Source: Chloroflexus aurantiacus J-10-fl (GTDB taxonomy: Bacteria; Chloroflexota; Chloroflexia; Chloroflexales; Chloroflexaceae). From it: 64,000 bases of DNA. A program made the position numbers and the translations under genes. Under the pieces are notes generated by a model. The model was not told the DNA's origin, made no database searches, and saw only the letters and a program-made list of their open reading frames with translations. The stretch lies in the NCBI RefSeq assembly GCF_000018865.1, contig NC_010175.1, positions 1,116,001-1,180,000 of the forward strand, written 5' to 3'. Shown one piece after another: positions 18,564 through 26,918 of the stretch; position 1 is the first letter of the stretch; every line of letters begins with the position of its first letter.

Positions 18564-20173
18564 TGCCAATGGTAGCAAGTGACGAGAGTCTGGTTGAAGT
18601 ACGACGACAGGCGATTCAGGCGGCATTTGATGCGGGTAAACCGGCTGACGAGCGGAATCGACTCGGTCAGTTTGCAACCCCCTACGCCCTGGCAGGAGAG
18701 ATAGCCCGCTACATCAAGCTGGTTGCCGGCGATCAGCTCCAGACGATTCGTTTTGCCGATCCTGCGCTCGGTACCGGTAGCTTCTATTCCGCTGTGCTCG
18801 CTGCATTCGGGAGAGAACAGATCGTGTCTGCGGTCGGCATCGAGCTTGATCCGGCATTGTGCAGCGCTGCTCGCGATCTATGGGCACCCTTCGGGCTTGA
18901 CGTCGTGCAAGGGGATTTTACACACATTGTTGACACGTTCCAGCGACCGGACGCCCCTAACCTGATACTCGCTAATCCACCGTATGTGCGTCACCATCAC
19001 CTGCATCGTGAGGAGAAAGAGCGGCTCCGCGCACTCGTCTTTCGCAAGACCGGCGTCCATGTCCACGGTCTCGCCGGGCTGTACGTCTACTTCATGCTGC
19101 TGGCGACGGCATGGATGGCTGACGGTGGCTATGCGGCCTGGCTGGTTCCTGCCGAGTTTATGGACGTAAACTACGGGACGGCACTAAAGCGTTACCTCAC
19201 CGATCACGTGACCCTTCTTCGGATACATCGCTTTGATCCACAGGACGTACAGTTTGGTGACGCGCTGGTTTCATCAGCCGTGCTGGTGTTTCAGAAGGTG
19301 CCACCACCGCCCGATCACGTGATTGACGTTACGTTCGGGGGTAGGCTGTCGAACCCGTGGTTCAGTGAGCACATACCGTTGCAATGCCTGCGTGATTCGC
19401 GAAAGTGGACGGTTTACCCACGTCATGCCTGCAACGACAGGAGCCTGTCGAGTACTGTTGATACGTTCACGCTCGGTGATCTCTTCCGCATCCAGCGCGG
19501 CATTGTCACCGGTAATAACGCATGGTTTGTGATCGAGCGCGCCAGAGCTGCACAGCTTCGCCTTCCGCCACAATTCCTGCGTCCTGTGTTGCCCGCACCA
19601 CGCTTTCTGAACACAACGATAATTGAGGCCGATCCGGACGGTTACCCACAGATCGAACCACAATTGTGCGTCATCGACTGCAATCTGCCGGAACCGGTGG
19701 TACAGGCTCAGTTCCCGAAACTCTGGGAGTATTTTCAAACGGCCGAACAGGCTGGTGTTCGGCGTGGCTATCTGATTGAGCGACGAAACCCCTGGTACCG
19801 CCAGGAGCACCGCGATCCGGCACCATTCCTCTGCACATATATGGGGCGCGGCACCGGCGAGCGACGTCCGTTCCGGTTCATCTGGAACCGATCTCGTGCG
19901 ATTGCAACCAACCTCTACCTGATGCTCTACCCGACGGGCTATCTGGCACAACTCTTACAGCAGCATCCCGATGCCGCCGCTGACGTATTTGCGTTGCTTC
20001 ATCAGCTCAACAGTAATGAACTGCGCGGCGAAGGGCGCGTGTATGGTGGGGGCCTGCACAAGATCGAACCGGCTGAGCTGGCCCGTATTTCGGCATCTGG
20101 GTTCGTTGAGCGCTGGCCTGAATTACAGGCTGGCGCACATCGGCAGTTTGCCTTGTTTGAGGATGTCGGGTAA
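18563..20173 (+). CDS. Adenine-specific DNA methyltransferase, M.XamI/TaqI-like
   Basis: 536 aa from GTG 18563 (or 534 from ATG 18569). Motif X/I is in 'RLGQFATPYALAGEIARYI' and 'FADPALGTGSFYSAVL'; the catalytic motif IV is NPPYVRHHH. The C-terminal half is the target-recognition domain of gamma-type N6-adenine methylases. XamI systems recognise GTCGAC; whether this enzyme does is inference from the paired nuclease. The gene appears intact while its partner nuclease is broken, so it now looks like an orphan methylase left from a type II system. Loss of the nuclease first is the safe order of decay, since unprotected sites would be lethal otherwise. Confidence 0.9.
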   Translation: MPMVASDESLVEVRRQAIQAAFDAGKPADERNRLGQFATPYALAGEIARYIKLVAGDQLQTIRFADPALGTGSFYSAVLAAFGREQIVSAVGIELDPALCSAARDLWAPFGLDVVQGDFTHIVDTFQRPDAPNLILANPPYVRHHHLHREEKERLRALVFRKTGVHVHGLAGLYVYFMLLATAWMADGGYAAWLVPAEFMDVNYGTALKRYLTDHVTLLRIHRFDPQDVQFGDALVSSAVLVFQKVPPPPDHVIDVTFGGRLSNPWFSEHIPLQCLRDSRKWTVYPRHACNDRSLSSTVDTFTLGDLFRIQRGIVTGNNAWFVIERARAAQLRLPPQFLRPVLPAPRFLNTTIIEADPDGYPQIEPQLCVIDCNLPEPVVQAQFPKLWEYFQTAEQAGVRRGYLIERRNPWYRQEHRDPAPFLCTYMGRGTGERRPFRFIWNRSRAIATNLYLMLYPTGYLAQLLQQHPDAAADVFALLHQLNSNELRGEGRVYGGGLHKIEPAELARISASGFVERWPELQAGAHRQFALFEDVG

Positions 20174-20195
20174 GAAGATGGTGTAGACGCCACAG

Positions 20196-20867
20196 ATGGG
20201 TGTTGAACATGAATCGGCATGGATACATGCGACATTCCGCCCTGATTCCCCCTATTTGACCCTCGAACAACCAAACCTGACCCGCTACCTGGACTGGGGC
20301 TATGACCACGACGCGGACAGTAACGGCGTCAACCGTGCGGCACGGGCCACGGCGCGGCTGGGAAACTACTGGATGCTCAAAGGTGAACGAGGCCGGCCAG
20401 AGGTTCTGGCGCACCTGGCACGCGCCCTGGCCGCTGCCCGTCGCAACAACGACCGCCTCGGCGAAGCCAACACGCTGAGGGCTATCGGCGACGCGCAGCA
20501 GTTCCGGAAGGAGATCGACGCGACCCTGCGCAGCTATGAGGCGGCGCTGCCCCCCTACCGCGCCCTCGGCGACCGCCTCGGCGAAGCCAACACGCTGGCT
20601 GCGCTGAGCCGTCTGCACCTCGATGTTGACCCGACAACGTCCCGGCAGTTGCTCGAACAGGCACTGACGCTGCGGCGAATGATCAATGACCGGTACAGCG
20701 AAGGCGCTGATCTCGGCAACTACGGCATTGCCCTTCTGCAACGCGGGCGCAATGCGGAAGCCTTGCCCTATCTGCAACGGGCGCGGGAGGTGTTTGCAGC
20801 ACTTCAGATAGCGCACCTGGTTGAGATGATGGATCGGTTGATTGCGCAGGCGTCGGCTAGTGGGTAA
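20196..20867 (+). CDS. Tetratricopeptide-repeat protein, probably a C-terminal fragment
   Basis: 223 aa. It is helical with TPR-like units about residues 45-220: 'NNDRLGEANTLRAIGD', 'ALGDRLGEANTLAALSRL', 'EGADLGNYGIALLQRGRNAEALPYLQRAREVF'. The repeat 'DRLGEANTL' recurs nearly unchanged. Such units form the ends of large TPR/STAND proteins common in Chloroflexota. The lack of an NTPase or effector domain and the abrupt start suggest a truncated remnant, though it may be translated from the ATG at 20196. It lies between the orphan methylase and the IS element. Confidence 0.65.
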   Translation: MGVEHESAWIHATFRPDSPYLTLEQPNLTRYLDWGYDHDADSNGVNRAARATARLGNYWMLKGERGRPEVLAHLARALAAARRNNDRLGEANTLRAIGDAQQFRKEIDATLRSYEAALPPYRALGDRLGEANTLAALSRLHLDVDPTTSRQLLEQALTLRRMINDRYSEGADLGNYGIALLQRGRNAEALPYLQRAREVFAALQIAHLVEMMDRLIAQASASG

Positions 20868-20915
20868 GTGGTGGCTGGTGGGTGGAGGTCGCAGGGCACG
20901 GGTCGGCGGCTAGGG

Positions 20916-21779
20916 CTAGAGCCTGTTATGGACTTTTCGGTTCTGCTCGTATATCATGACGCTATGACACGAAAAGCGTATCCCAGTGATGTTTCCGATG
21001 AAGAGTGGGCGTTTGTTGCGCCCTATTTGACACTGATGGACGAAGCAGCGCCGCAGCGGAACTATTCCCTGCGCGACGTCTACAACGGGCTGCGCTACCT
21101 TCTGCGTACCGGTGCGCCGTGGCGGATGCTGCCCAACACGTACCGCCGTGGCACGTGGTGTATCAACAGACCCAGCGCTGGCTGAAAGCGGGCGTGGTTG
21201 CGCAGATGGTGCATGATGTGCGGATGCTGCTGCGCGACATCACCGACCGCACACCCCAGCCCCGCGCCGTCATGGTGGACAGCCGGACGCTTCAGTCGAC
21301 GCCAGAAAGCGGGGGACGTGCCGGCTACGATGGGCACAAACGTCGGAACGGCTCGACGGTGCATCTGGCCGTGGATACGCTTGGACAACTGCTGGCGGTG
21401 GTGGTCACCCCAGCCAACGACCAAGACCGGGCGCAGGTAGCGGCACTGGCGCAGCGCATTCAAGAGGTAACTGGCGACACGGTAGCGGTGGCCTTCGTTG
21501 ACCAGGGCGACCCTGGTGAGCAACCGGCAGCCGATGCCGCCGCCCACGGCAGTCGCCTGGCGGTGGTCACGCTGCCGACCGCCAAACGGGGCGTTGTCTT
21601 GCTGCCGCGGCGCTGGGTGGTCGAGCGCAGGTTTGCCTGGATGACGCGCTTCCGTCGCCTGGTGCGTGACGACGAACGTGTGGCAGCGACGCTGGCCGGC
21701 TTGCATGTCGTTGCCGTTGCCATCTTGTTGGCCCATCGGTTTGTCGCTCTCATGGTTCAAAGTTCATAACAGGCTCTAG
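20916..21779 (+). mobile_element. IS5-family (IS427-like) insertion sequence
   Basis: The element runs 20920-21775 (856 bp). Its ends are inverted repeats: AGCCTGTTATGGACTTT on the left, and on the right the complement of AGCCTGTTATGAACTTT, one mismatch in 17. Both ends are flanked by CTAG (20916-20919 and 21776-21779), fitting the target duplication of the IS427 group. It carries one transposase gene, whose frame is broken. The high match of the ends and duplicated target suggest a fairly recent insertion. It lies about 50 bp beyond the TPR gene and does not interrupt it. Confidence 0.88.
20964..21769 (+). pseudogene. IS5/IS427-type DDE transposase with a frameshift
   Basis: The N-terminal part (20964-21185) opens 'MTRKAYPSDVSDEEWAFVAPYL' with the family's helix-turn-helix region and ends in 'LRTGAPWRMLPNTY'. 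The remainder continues in the -1 frame from about 21143 with 'PPWHVVYQQTQRWLKAG'. The DDE core then has D in 'AVMVDSRTLQ', the 'GGRAGYDGHKRRNGSTVH' block, D in 'VAFVDQGDPGEQ' and E in 'RRWVVERRFAWMTRFRRLVRD'. The usual G-Y-T-G is altered to G-D-P-G. IS427 elements often join two frames by programmed shifting, but no A- or G-run slippery site is visible at the junction. A lost C in a TACCC stretch is the simpler explanation. Confidence 0.82.
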
Positions 21780-22010
21780 AGGGGTAGAAAGTGAGTACGG
21801 TGCTCGCTGTGGCCTGTTGAAGGTTCACTGTCCGATCCTACCTGTAGGCTCGATGCGCCCTGTGATGAGCGCTGTTCATCTCCTCGTTGACAACTCTGTC
21901 ACTCAGATCAGGGAAATCTTCCCTGATCTGAGGTGGCTACAGTGTGGTAAGACAGGAGTAAGATACATCATCGATAGCGTCGCTGACATATCAATCACAG
22001 GACATACCGC
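21780..22010. other. Short intergenic region with a perfect hairpin
   Basis: A perfect 13-bp stem with a 3-nt loop lies at 21903-21931 (arms TCAGATCAGGGAA / TTCCCTGATCTGA). There is no U-run on either strand. It lies 80 bp upstream of the FemAB-like gene and may be a leader structure or operator. No gene is seen. Confidence 0.5.
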
Positions 22011-23054
22011 ATGGAGATTATTCAACCGGTTGAGCGACAACTCTGGTGGGACGTTGCCCGCGCCTGTCCATACGCCACCTTTTTTCACTCTCCGCTATGG
22101 ACAGAGCTGGCCTGTCGGGTACAACCGACGTTGCGCGACCGCACGATCGCTGCCCGTTTCCCGAATGGCACACGGGCCATTCTCCCGTTACTTGAACTTC
22201 GCCGCTGCGGGCCGCTAGTGGCCCTGATGTCAACCTTCGAGGGGTGCTACGGCGGCATTATTGCCGATGGCCCATTACGCGCCGATGATGCCGCTGCGCT
22301 CTACCGCCAGGTTTATCGCTGGAATGTGAGCAATTTTTACTACCTGACCAATCCGCTCGCGCCGCCAGAGACCCTCGACACAACCTATCAGTTTGGTGAT
22401 GAGATTGCCCATATCTTACATCTGGATGCGCCTTTTGAAACAATCTTTCAGCGGTTTGATAAGAGTACGCGCACCAATTACCGGCGTGGCCTACGCGAAG
22501 GGGTTCAGATTCGGCGGGCAGCCTCTCTCGCCGATTACGAAGCCTACTATCGGGCATACCGCGATGCGGTACAGCGCTGGGGCCAGCCCGATCACTACGG
22601 CTATCCGTGGGAGTTCTTCCAGCATGTCCGTACCTTTGAACAGCAATACCCCCAAGAGCTGACGCTGTGGGTGGTCGAGCTGGATGGGATGGTAGTTGGT
22701 GGTACGCTGGCGTTCTACTGGAATCACCATGTGACGGCGTGGCACGGTACCGTGACCCGCGAGGCGCTCAAGCGACGGGCAATGGTTGTCCTCGATGTGG
22801 AGATTGTGCGCGATGCTGCACAGCGCGGATTCCGCTACTACGACCTCAATACCAGCGCCGGAATCGAAGGAGTGATGAACTACAAACGCAATTTTGCTAC
22901 AACCGATCACCGGCTTGCCCGCTGCCGCTATCGCAGTCCGCTCATTCGCCCATTGCACGGCCTCATCCGCCGCCAACCACACCCGCTCGATCAACTGCGC
23001 CGTCAGCCAGAGGCAGATTACCCGCTGGTCACCGGCAAGCAGACAATGGGCTAG
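22011..23054 (+). CDS. FemAB/GNAT-fold peptidyltransferase-like protein
   Basis: 347 aa with the double GNAT fold of the FemAB/BioF2-type family. 'ARACPYATFFHSPLWTELA' is a typical N-terminus. 'DKSTRTNYRRGLREGVQIRRA' is the Lys/Arg-rich strand-helix, and 'LTLWVVELDGMVVGGTLAFYWNHHVTAWHGTV' plus 'RGFRYYDLNTSAGIEGVMNYKRNFAT' form the second domain. Members add amino acids from aminoacyl-tRNA to peptidoglycan bridges, or act in exopolysaccharide assembly (FemAB/PEP-CTERM type). The true acceptor here is unknown. It converges with the PaaI-like gene, whose stop is 3 bp away on the other strand. Confidence 0.8.
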   Translation: MEIIQPVERQLWWDVARACPYATFFHSPLWTELACRVQPTLRDRTIAARFPNGTRAILPLLELRRCGPLVALMSTFEGCYGGIIADGPLRADDAAALYRQVYRWNVSNFYYLTNPLAPPETLDTTYQFGDEIAHILHLDAPFETIFQRFDKSTRTNYRRGLREGVQIRRAASLADYEAYYRAYRDAVQRWGQPDHYGYPWEFFQHVRTFEQQYPQELTLWVVELDGMVVGGTLAFYWNHHVTAWHGTVTREALKRRAMVVLDVEIVRDAAQRGFRYYDLNTSAGIEGVMNYKRNFATTDHRLARCRYRSPLIRPLHGLIRRQPHPLDQLRRQPEADYPLVTGKQTMG

Positions 23055-23057
23055 CGC

Positions 23058-23516
23058 TCAGTGCGCTGCGCGCTCAGGCATCTCCGGCACCGCCATCATC
23101 GTCGCCTGCATCAGGGCAATCGGAACGCGCCGGTCACCATCAACAGTAAACGCCTCGCCGGCGCAGACGGTCACCGTTTTGCCGGCACGCACCACACGCC
23201 CCACCGCCAGAAAGCGCTGACCACGGGCCGGGCTGAGAAAGTTAACTTTGAATTCCACCGTCAGCACTTCACGCCCGACCGGCATCAATGTCAGCGCCGC
23301 ATAGCCACAGGCGCTATCCAGAATGCTGGCAATGGCACCGCCGTGGATGTAGCCATGCTGCTGGCTGTAGGTCGGATCGGCAGGCATGGTGATTGCCACC
23401 TCGCCGGGTTTGAGGTGTTCGATCACGGCATGAAGCGCCTGCATCAACCCCTGACGGGCAAAACTGGCCCGGACACGCGGTTCCCAATCGGGGGTTTGTG
23501 GATGGAAGCTGTGCAT
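23058..23516 (-). CDS. PaaI-like hotdog-fold thioesterase
   Basis: About 152 aa. Hotdog signature: 'GYIHGGAIASILDSACGYAALTLMPVGREVLTVEFKVNFLSPARGQRFLAVGRVVRAGKTV'. The 'HGG' and following Asp are the active-site region of PaaI/YdiI thioesterases, which hydrolyse acyl-CoAs such as phenylacetyl- or DHNA-CoA. The ATG at 23516 (MHSFHPQTPDW) is chosen with GAGAG upstream; an in-frame ATG at 23552 would add unlikely residues. It is a single minus-strand gene facing the repeat island. The substrate is not determinable from sequence. Confidence 0.88.
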   Translation of the reverse strand: MHSFHPQTPDWEPRVRASFARQGLMQALHAVIEHLKPGEVAITMPADPTYSQQHGYIHGGAIASILDSACGYAALTLMPVGREVLTVEFKVNFLSPARGQRFLAVGRVVRAGKTVTVCAGEAFTVDGDRRVPIALMQATMMAVPEMPERAAH

Positions 23517-23617
23517 GGCTCTCTCGACCGCATTGCAGCGGCTATGGTTCATCGGGAAACGATGGCTGTATTATACGGTATCTCCTGCGCGTGGTGAACA
23601 GCGTTATCAAGGAGTGA

Positions 23618-23919
23618 GCACGCCCTCACCCCCGGCCCCTCGCCCGCGTGCGCGGGCGAGGGGCGTTTAGATGTATTGGGGCGTCCTGATCGGACATCTG
23701 GCAGCATAGGTCATGACCGCCACCTGTTTCCCTGCTGCACGTGAACGATGCACCGCTAGACGCTGGGTAGGGGCGACGCATGCGTCGCCCCTACCACGCC
23801 GACGACTAGCCACAAGCAACTCGCCAGTGGCACATCCGGTAACGCTTCTGCACGAGGATGACACCCGAACCATGCACCTTGTTGAGCACGATTCGGTATG
23901 CGACGGTAGCCATGCCTGT
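23618..23919 (-). repeat. Dispersed repeat module B, copy 1
   Basis: About 300 bp and one of five copies (others near 35.0, 42.0, 43.2 and 45.0 kb). Order, read on its own strand: 'GGAATGTCTACCGTCGCAT'-like start, 'GTGCATTGTTCGGGTGTCAT'-like block, a GTAGGGGC palindrome (23767-23794 here), an 'AACGATGCA'-type block, and a terminal hairpin of the 'CCCCTCTCCCGCGCC' type. No coding capacity is apparent. Confidence 0.75.
23767..23794. repeat. GTAGGGGC hairpin palindrome (variant GCGACGCA)
   Basis: Perfect 28-bp palindrome with arms GTAGGGGCGACGCA and its complement. It is the centre of module B copy 1. Confidence 0.85.
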
Positions 23920-24119
23920 GTCTCATCCATTCCGTCTGTCTTTACAGGGCGTGGAGAGGATACCCCCACCCCAGCCCGCCCCCGCTGGGGGCGGGAGTCA
24001 TCGGCGCAAGCAGGTGGTGGGCGCGCCGGAGGCCGCGCTCCCAGGAGGGCGATAGGTCGTTTTCCGCTGTCCTGCTTGCTGTCCTTGTATCACCCCCACC
24101 CCAACCCGCCCCCGCTGGG

Positions 24120-24597
24120 CTATGCATTACCCACATATCACGCTGCGTTAGGCTGGCTGCAAGTGCCCCCTGTGGCGGCTCCCCGTGGCGCAGGCTTCCA
24201 GCCTGCGTGCAGGCATCCTCGCCACCGCCGGCAGGTGCTGGCCGTGGCCGCTGGTGCGCAAGCACGAATCTCTTGCAACATAACCATCTACACGTAGGGG
24301 TCGCATGCATGCCTGACCGACTCGATGATCGAAACAAGCACATCCAACACCCTCGTGACCAGGATGGGTAACGGTGTACCACGCGCCGGATCGTGTGTAC
24401 GGCTGGCGCGGCAGCATGGCTGCCGCACTCCAAACCTTGCGCCACGCGCATGATGAGCGTGTAAGGCAATCCATTCAGCACGTGATAGCACGGCTGGAGC
24501 AGCGCACTGCCACCAGTCCAGTCGCCCACAACAGCACCTATGGCGATCATACCGGCTGATACGCACGTGGTTGACACCAGTTATGGGTAATGCATAG
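24120..24597. mobile_element. Repeat element E2 with CTATGCATTACCCA inverted ends
   Basis: Ends CTATGCATTACCCA (24120-24133) and its exact complement (24584-24597); 478 bp. The body is in the opposite orientation to E1, with the same 'GCGGCAGC' palindrome and 'GGCTTCCAGCC' blocks. Both flanks carry CCGCTGGG (24112-24119 and 24597-24604, sharing the terminal base region), consistent with an ~8-bp target duplication in the GC-rich repeat. No gene is inside. Confidence 0.75.
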
Positions 24598-24682
24598 CCG
24601 CTGGGGGGAGGAACAGACAGAACAGATGAACGCACCTACCGCCATGGCATCAGGACGCCCCGGTGCAGCTCGCCATGCTCCC

Positions 24683-24985
24683 CTATGCATTACCCACATG
24701 TCACGCTGCGTTAGGCCGGACTGCCAGCGCCCCCCGTAGCGTGGGTGGCGTGGCGTGGGCTTCCAGCCCACGTGCAGGCATCCTCTCCACCGCCGTCAGG
24801 TGCTAGCCGTGGCCGCTGGTGTGCAGGCTTCCAGCCTGCGCCACGGGCTGGTACACCGCTTCCCGTTCGTGACGTGAGACCTACGCGACAGCGTTACAAT
24901 GCGATAGTGCCCAGGATCGCGCACGACGAGATAGGCGCTGCTGATGAGCGAAGAGGTTGACAAAATAGTTATGGGTAATGCATAG
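24683..24985. mobile_element. Repeat element E3 with CTATGCATTACCCA inverted ends
   Basis: 303 bp. It has exact 14-bp inverted ends at 24683-24696 and 24972-24985. The inside is a shortened version of the E-type body ('GGCTTCCAGCC' motif, 'GTGCGCGATC'-like block). It lies 85 bp from E2 within the same interrupted tandem array. Confidence 0.72.
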
Positions 24986-25399
24986 GCTGGGGGCGGGAGT
25001 CATCGGCGCAAGCAGGTGGTGGGCGCGCCGGAGGCGCGCGCTCCCAGGAGGGCGATAGGTCGTTTTCCGCTGTCCTGTTTGCTTGCCTTGTATCGCCCCC
25101 ACCCCAGCCCGCCCCCACTGGGGGCGGGAGTCATCGGCGCAGAGCGGGTGGTGGGCGCACCGGAGGCCGCGCTCCCAGGAGGGCGATAGGTCGTTTTCCG
25201 CTGTCCTGCTTGCTGTCCTTGTATCACCCCCACCCCAACCCGCCCCCGCTGGGGGCGGGAGTCATCGGCGCAGGGCGGGTGGTGGAGCGTGCCGGAGGCC
25301 GCGCTCCCAGTGAGCCGATAGGCGCCGCTTTCCGCTGTCCTGTTTGCTGTCCTTGTATCGCCCCCACCCCAGCCCGCCCCCGCTGGGGGCGGGAGTTTG

Positions 25400-25545
25400 C
25401 CTCCCCCCAGCGGAAGAATCACCTTACCATTCCTCCCCCCAGCGGAAGAATCACCTTACCATTCCTCCCCCCAGCGGAAGAATCACCTTACCATTCCTCC
25501 TCCAGCGGGGAGAATCACCTTACCATTCCTCCCCCCAGCGGGGTT
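25400..25545. repeat. 32-bp tandem repeat (CCTCCCCCCAGCGG type)
   Basis: Four successive 32-bp units (25400, 25432, 25464, 25496), each CCTCCCCCCAGCGG plus 'AATCACCTTACCATT', and a partial fifth. A further copy follows at about 25585-25620. Direct adjacency with no spacers excludes CRISPR. Confidence 0.85.
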
Positions 25546-25572
25546 GACAAATAGCGCGAGGTGTGCTATTAT
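25544..25572 (+). promoter_or_regulatory. Near-consensus sigma70 promoter embedded in repeats
   Basis: TTGACA (25544-25549), 17-bp spacer, TATTAT (25567-25572). This is one of the best promoters in the window. It lies between two copies of the 32-bp repeat and points at the Old Yellow Enzyme gene about 260 bp downstream. The expected 5' leader would consist mostly of repeat sequence. Confidence 0.7.
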
Positions 25573-25748
25573 GATGGTGACGGGGGGAGAATCACCTTAC
25601 CATTCCTCCCCCCAGCGGGGGGAGGTCAGGAGGGGGGCCGGGATTGTGGTGCCCGGCAACCCTTGCGGAGCACGCCCCTTCCCCACTCCCCACTCCCCAC
25701 TCCCCATTCCCCACTCCCCTGATGAACGGGGGCTGGGGGGTGAGGTGA

Positions 25749-26897
<1,149 letters not shown>

Positions 26898-26918
26898 GCT
26901 GTCCGAGAAGGCTCATCC

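Larger units (their letters stand above)
23963..25395. repeat. Tandem array of 131-136-bp GC-rich units, interrupted by elements E2 and E3
   Basis: Each unit has the palindrome CCCGCCCCC/GGGGGCGGG, then 'GTCATCGGCGCA', 'GGTGGTGGGCGCGCCGGAGG', 'GGGCGATAGG' and 'TTTCCGCTGTCCTG'. Copies begin at about 23984, 24987, 25118 and 25249, and the next boundary is at 25383. The first copy runs to 24119 and the array resumes at 24986, so the 866-bp E2-E3 block (24120-24985) lies inside it. No gene is present. Confidence 0.75.
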
